Assembly (NCBI GenBank): GCA_027489065.1
Contig: JAIYAM010000002.1
Span: 40,512-104,511 of the forward strand
Length of the DNA: 64,000 bases
Direction: 5' to 3'
Source: Erythrobacteraceae bacterium
Lineage (GTDB): Bacteria > Pseudomonadota > Alphaproteobacteria > Sphingomonadales > Sphingomonadaceae
The notes under the pieces are model-generated. The model was not told the origin of the DNA. It searched no databases and was given only the letters and a program-made list of their open reading frames with translations. A program made the translations under genes and the position numbers. Positions 63,111 through 64,000 of this stretch are shown here, in pieces; position 1 is the stretch's first letter; the number at the start of each line of letters is the position of its first letter.

Positions 63111-64000
63111 ATGGGTTACCCCTCCTCCCAGGGTCTCTACGACCCCGCCAACGAACACGATGCCTGCGGTGTCGGCATGGTTGCGCACATCCGGGGCGAG
63201 AAAAGCCATGACATCATCACGCAGGCGCTCGAAATCCTCGAGAAGCTCGACCATCGCGGCGCGGTCGGATCCGATCCGCTGCTGGGCGACGGCGCGGGGA
63301 TTCTGATCCAGATTCCCGATCCGCTGATTCGCGCCTGGGCGGACGCGCACGGCCATGCTCTCCCGCAGCCAGGTGACTATGCCGTGGGCATGTGCTTCCT
63401 GCCGCAAAACGAAGCTGCGCGCGCCTTCGTCAAGGAGCGGATGGAAGCCTTCACCGCCAAGGAAGGCCAGCGCTTCATCGGCTGGCGTCCGGTGCCAACG
63501 ACGCCTGAAGGCCTCGGCGCGGCGGTGATCGCCTCGATGCCGGTGATCGAGATGGCGGTTATCGGCCGCGGCGCGATGTGCGCCGATCAGGACGCTTTCG
63601 AGCGCAAACTGCTGACGATCCGCAAGCAGGTCCAGAACCCGCTCGCGAGCCTTGCCGAAAAGCACGGCCTGCCGCAGGTCACCGAGACCTATATCCCGAG
63701 CTTCTCGACCCGCACGCTGGTCTACAAGGGGCTCCTGCTCGCGACGCAGGTCGGCAGCTTCTACGATGACCTGCGCGATCCGGCCTGTGTCTCGGCGCTC
63801 GGCCTCGTACACCAGCGTTTCAGCACCAACACCTTCCCCAGCTGGCGGCTCGCGCACCCGTTCCGGTTCATCGCCCACAACGGCGAGATCAACACGGTGC
63901 GCGGCAACGTCAACTGGATGAACGCCCGCCGCCGCACCATGGAAAGCGAGCTGCTCGGCCCCGACCTCGACAAGATGTGGCCGATCATCCCGCACGGGCA
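63111..64000 (+). CDS. gltB: glutamate synthase large subunit, 3'-truncated by window edge
   Basis: N-terminal part (about 296 residues) of NADPH-GOGAT alpha chain, which makes glutamate from glutamine and 2-oxoglutarate. ATG 63111 opens MGYPSSQGLYDPANEHDACGVG; the Cys in HDACGVG becomes the N-terminal nucleophile after propeptide removal. Ntn-glutaminase landmarks follow: LEKLDHRGAVGSDPLLGDGAGI, LVHQRFSTNTFPSW and HNGEINTVRGNVNWM. The frame is open to the last base. The start has no strong ribosome site. Confidence 0.96.
   Translation, partial: MGYPSSQGLYDPANEHDACGVGMVAHIRGEKSHDIITQALEILEKLDHRGAVGSDPLLGDGAGILIQIPDPLIRAWADAHGHALPQPGDYAVGMCFLPQNEAARAFVKERMEAFTAKEGQRFIGWRPVPTTPEGLGAAVIASMPVIEMAVIGRGAMCADQDAFERKLLTIRKQVQNPLASLAEKHGLPQVTETYIPSFSTRTLVYKGLLLATQVGSFYDDLRDPACVSALGLVHQRFSTNTFPSWRLAHPFRFIAHNGEINTVRGNVNWMNARRRTMESELLGPDLDKMWPIIPHG

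Overview
The window is high-GC DNA from an alphaproteobacterium, most likely a sphingomonad of the Erythrobacteraceae. The evidence is indirect: an alphaproteobacterial tRNA-Met, an exosortase-A O-ligase/glycosyltransferase pair, a carboxyspermidine-type polyamine route, parS sites of the Caulobacter/Bacillus consensus, and a BatA/DUF4159/DUF4175 aerotolerance-type operon. No phage, IS element, rRNA or CRISPR array is seen. Both ends cut through genes: fabF at the left and gltB at the right.

Layout. 1-2.9 kb (+): fabF (partial), mltG, a 2'-5' RNA ligase family gene and tRNA-Met. 3-13.7 kb (-): a tight run read right to left, made of a Tat-exported TldD, TldE/PmbA, DUF4159, MoxR ATPase, DUF58, BatA, DUF4175 and a large membrane protein. 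It resembles a periplasmic proteolysis/envelope stress unit. 14-18.3 kb: a FAD-dependent oxidoreductase, an alpha/beta hydrolase and a DEAD-box RNA helicase. 18.5-47.3 kb: an exopolysaccharide (EPS) locus followed by a lasso-peptide locus.

The EPS locus (18.6-38.7 kb) has an initiating sugar transferase, an ABC-type candidate flippase, seven glycosyltransferases (three of GT2 type facing different ways, plus one ExoA-like GT2 and three GT4/GT1-like), a Wza-like export lipoprotein, a Wzy/ligase, a Wzc-type tyrosine autokinase and an outer-membrane barrel. Inside it sit a SleB cell-wall hydrolase and a Rap1a/Tai-domain protein. A GH16 endoglycanase follows at 45.8 kb.

The lasso locus (38.8-45.8 kb) runs precursor, PqqD-like RRE protein, B2 protease, asparagine-synthetase-like cyclase, HPr-kinase-like kinase and ABC exporter on the minus strand. 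A nucleotidyltransferase is divergent from it. The 51-residue precursor has the YxxPxL leader motif, the Thr at -2, Asp at core position 9 and a C-terminal Ser. That fits a paeninodin-type peptide phosphorylated on its last residue, possibly decorated further. It also has one Cys in the ring and one in the tail.

This 28.7 kb EPS+lasso block is framed by two near-perfect parS palindromes (18518 and 47263). Each has, on its inner side, an array of 11-bp GGGGTCTaann repeats at exact 11-bp spacing, and the two arrays are in inverted orientation. I know of no described element with this composition. It is the most unusual signal in the window.

47.3-54.9 kb: a threonine dehydratase-like enzyme, carboxynorspermidine dehydrogenase, an NHL-propeller lipoprotein, carboxynorspermidine decarboxylase, a DUF3137/LemA divergent pair, and ornithine decarboxylase with a structured speF-like leader and a strong hairpin terminator. 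Together these make putrescine and then spermidine through carboxyspermidine. 54.9-58.7 kb: an unknown protein, a PNPOx-like stress protein, thiolase and MaoC hydratase, with a REP-like palindrome. 58.8-62.8 kb: exosortase-A-associated O-ligase, a small membrane protein, a TIGR04063-type glycosyltransferase and a Pro-rich membrane protein. 63.1 kb to the end: gltB.
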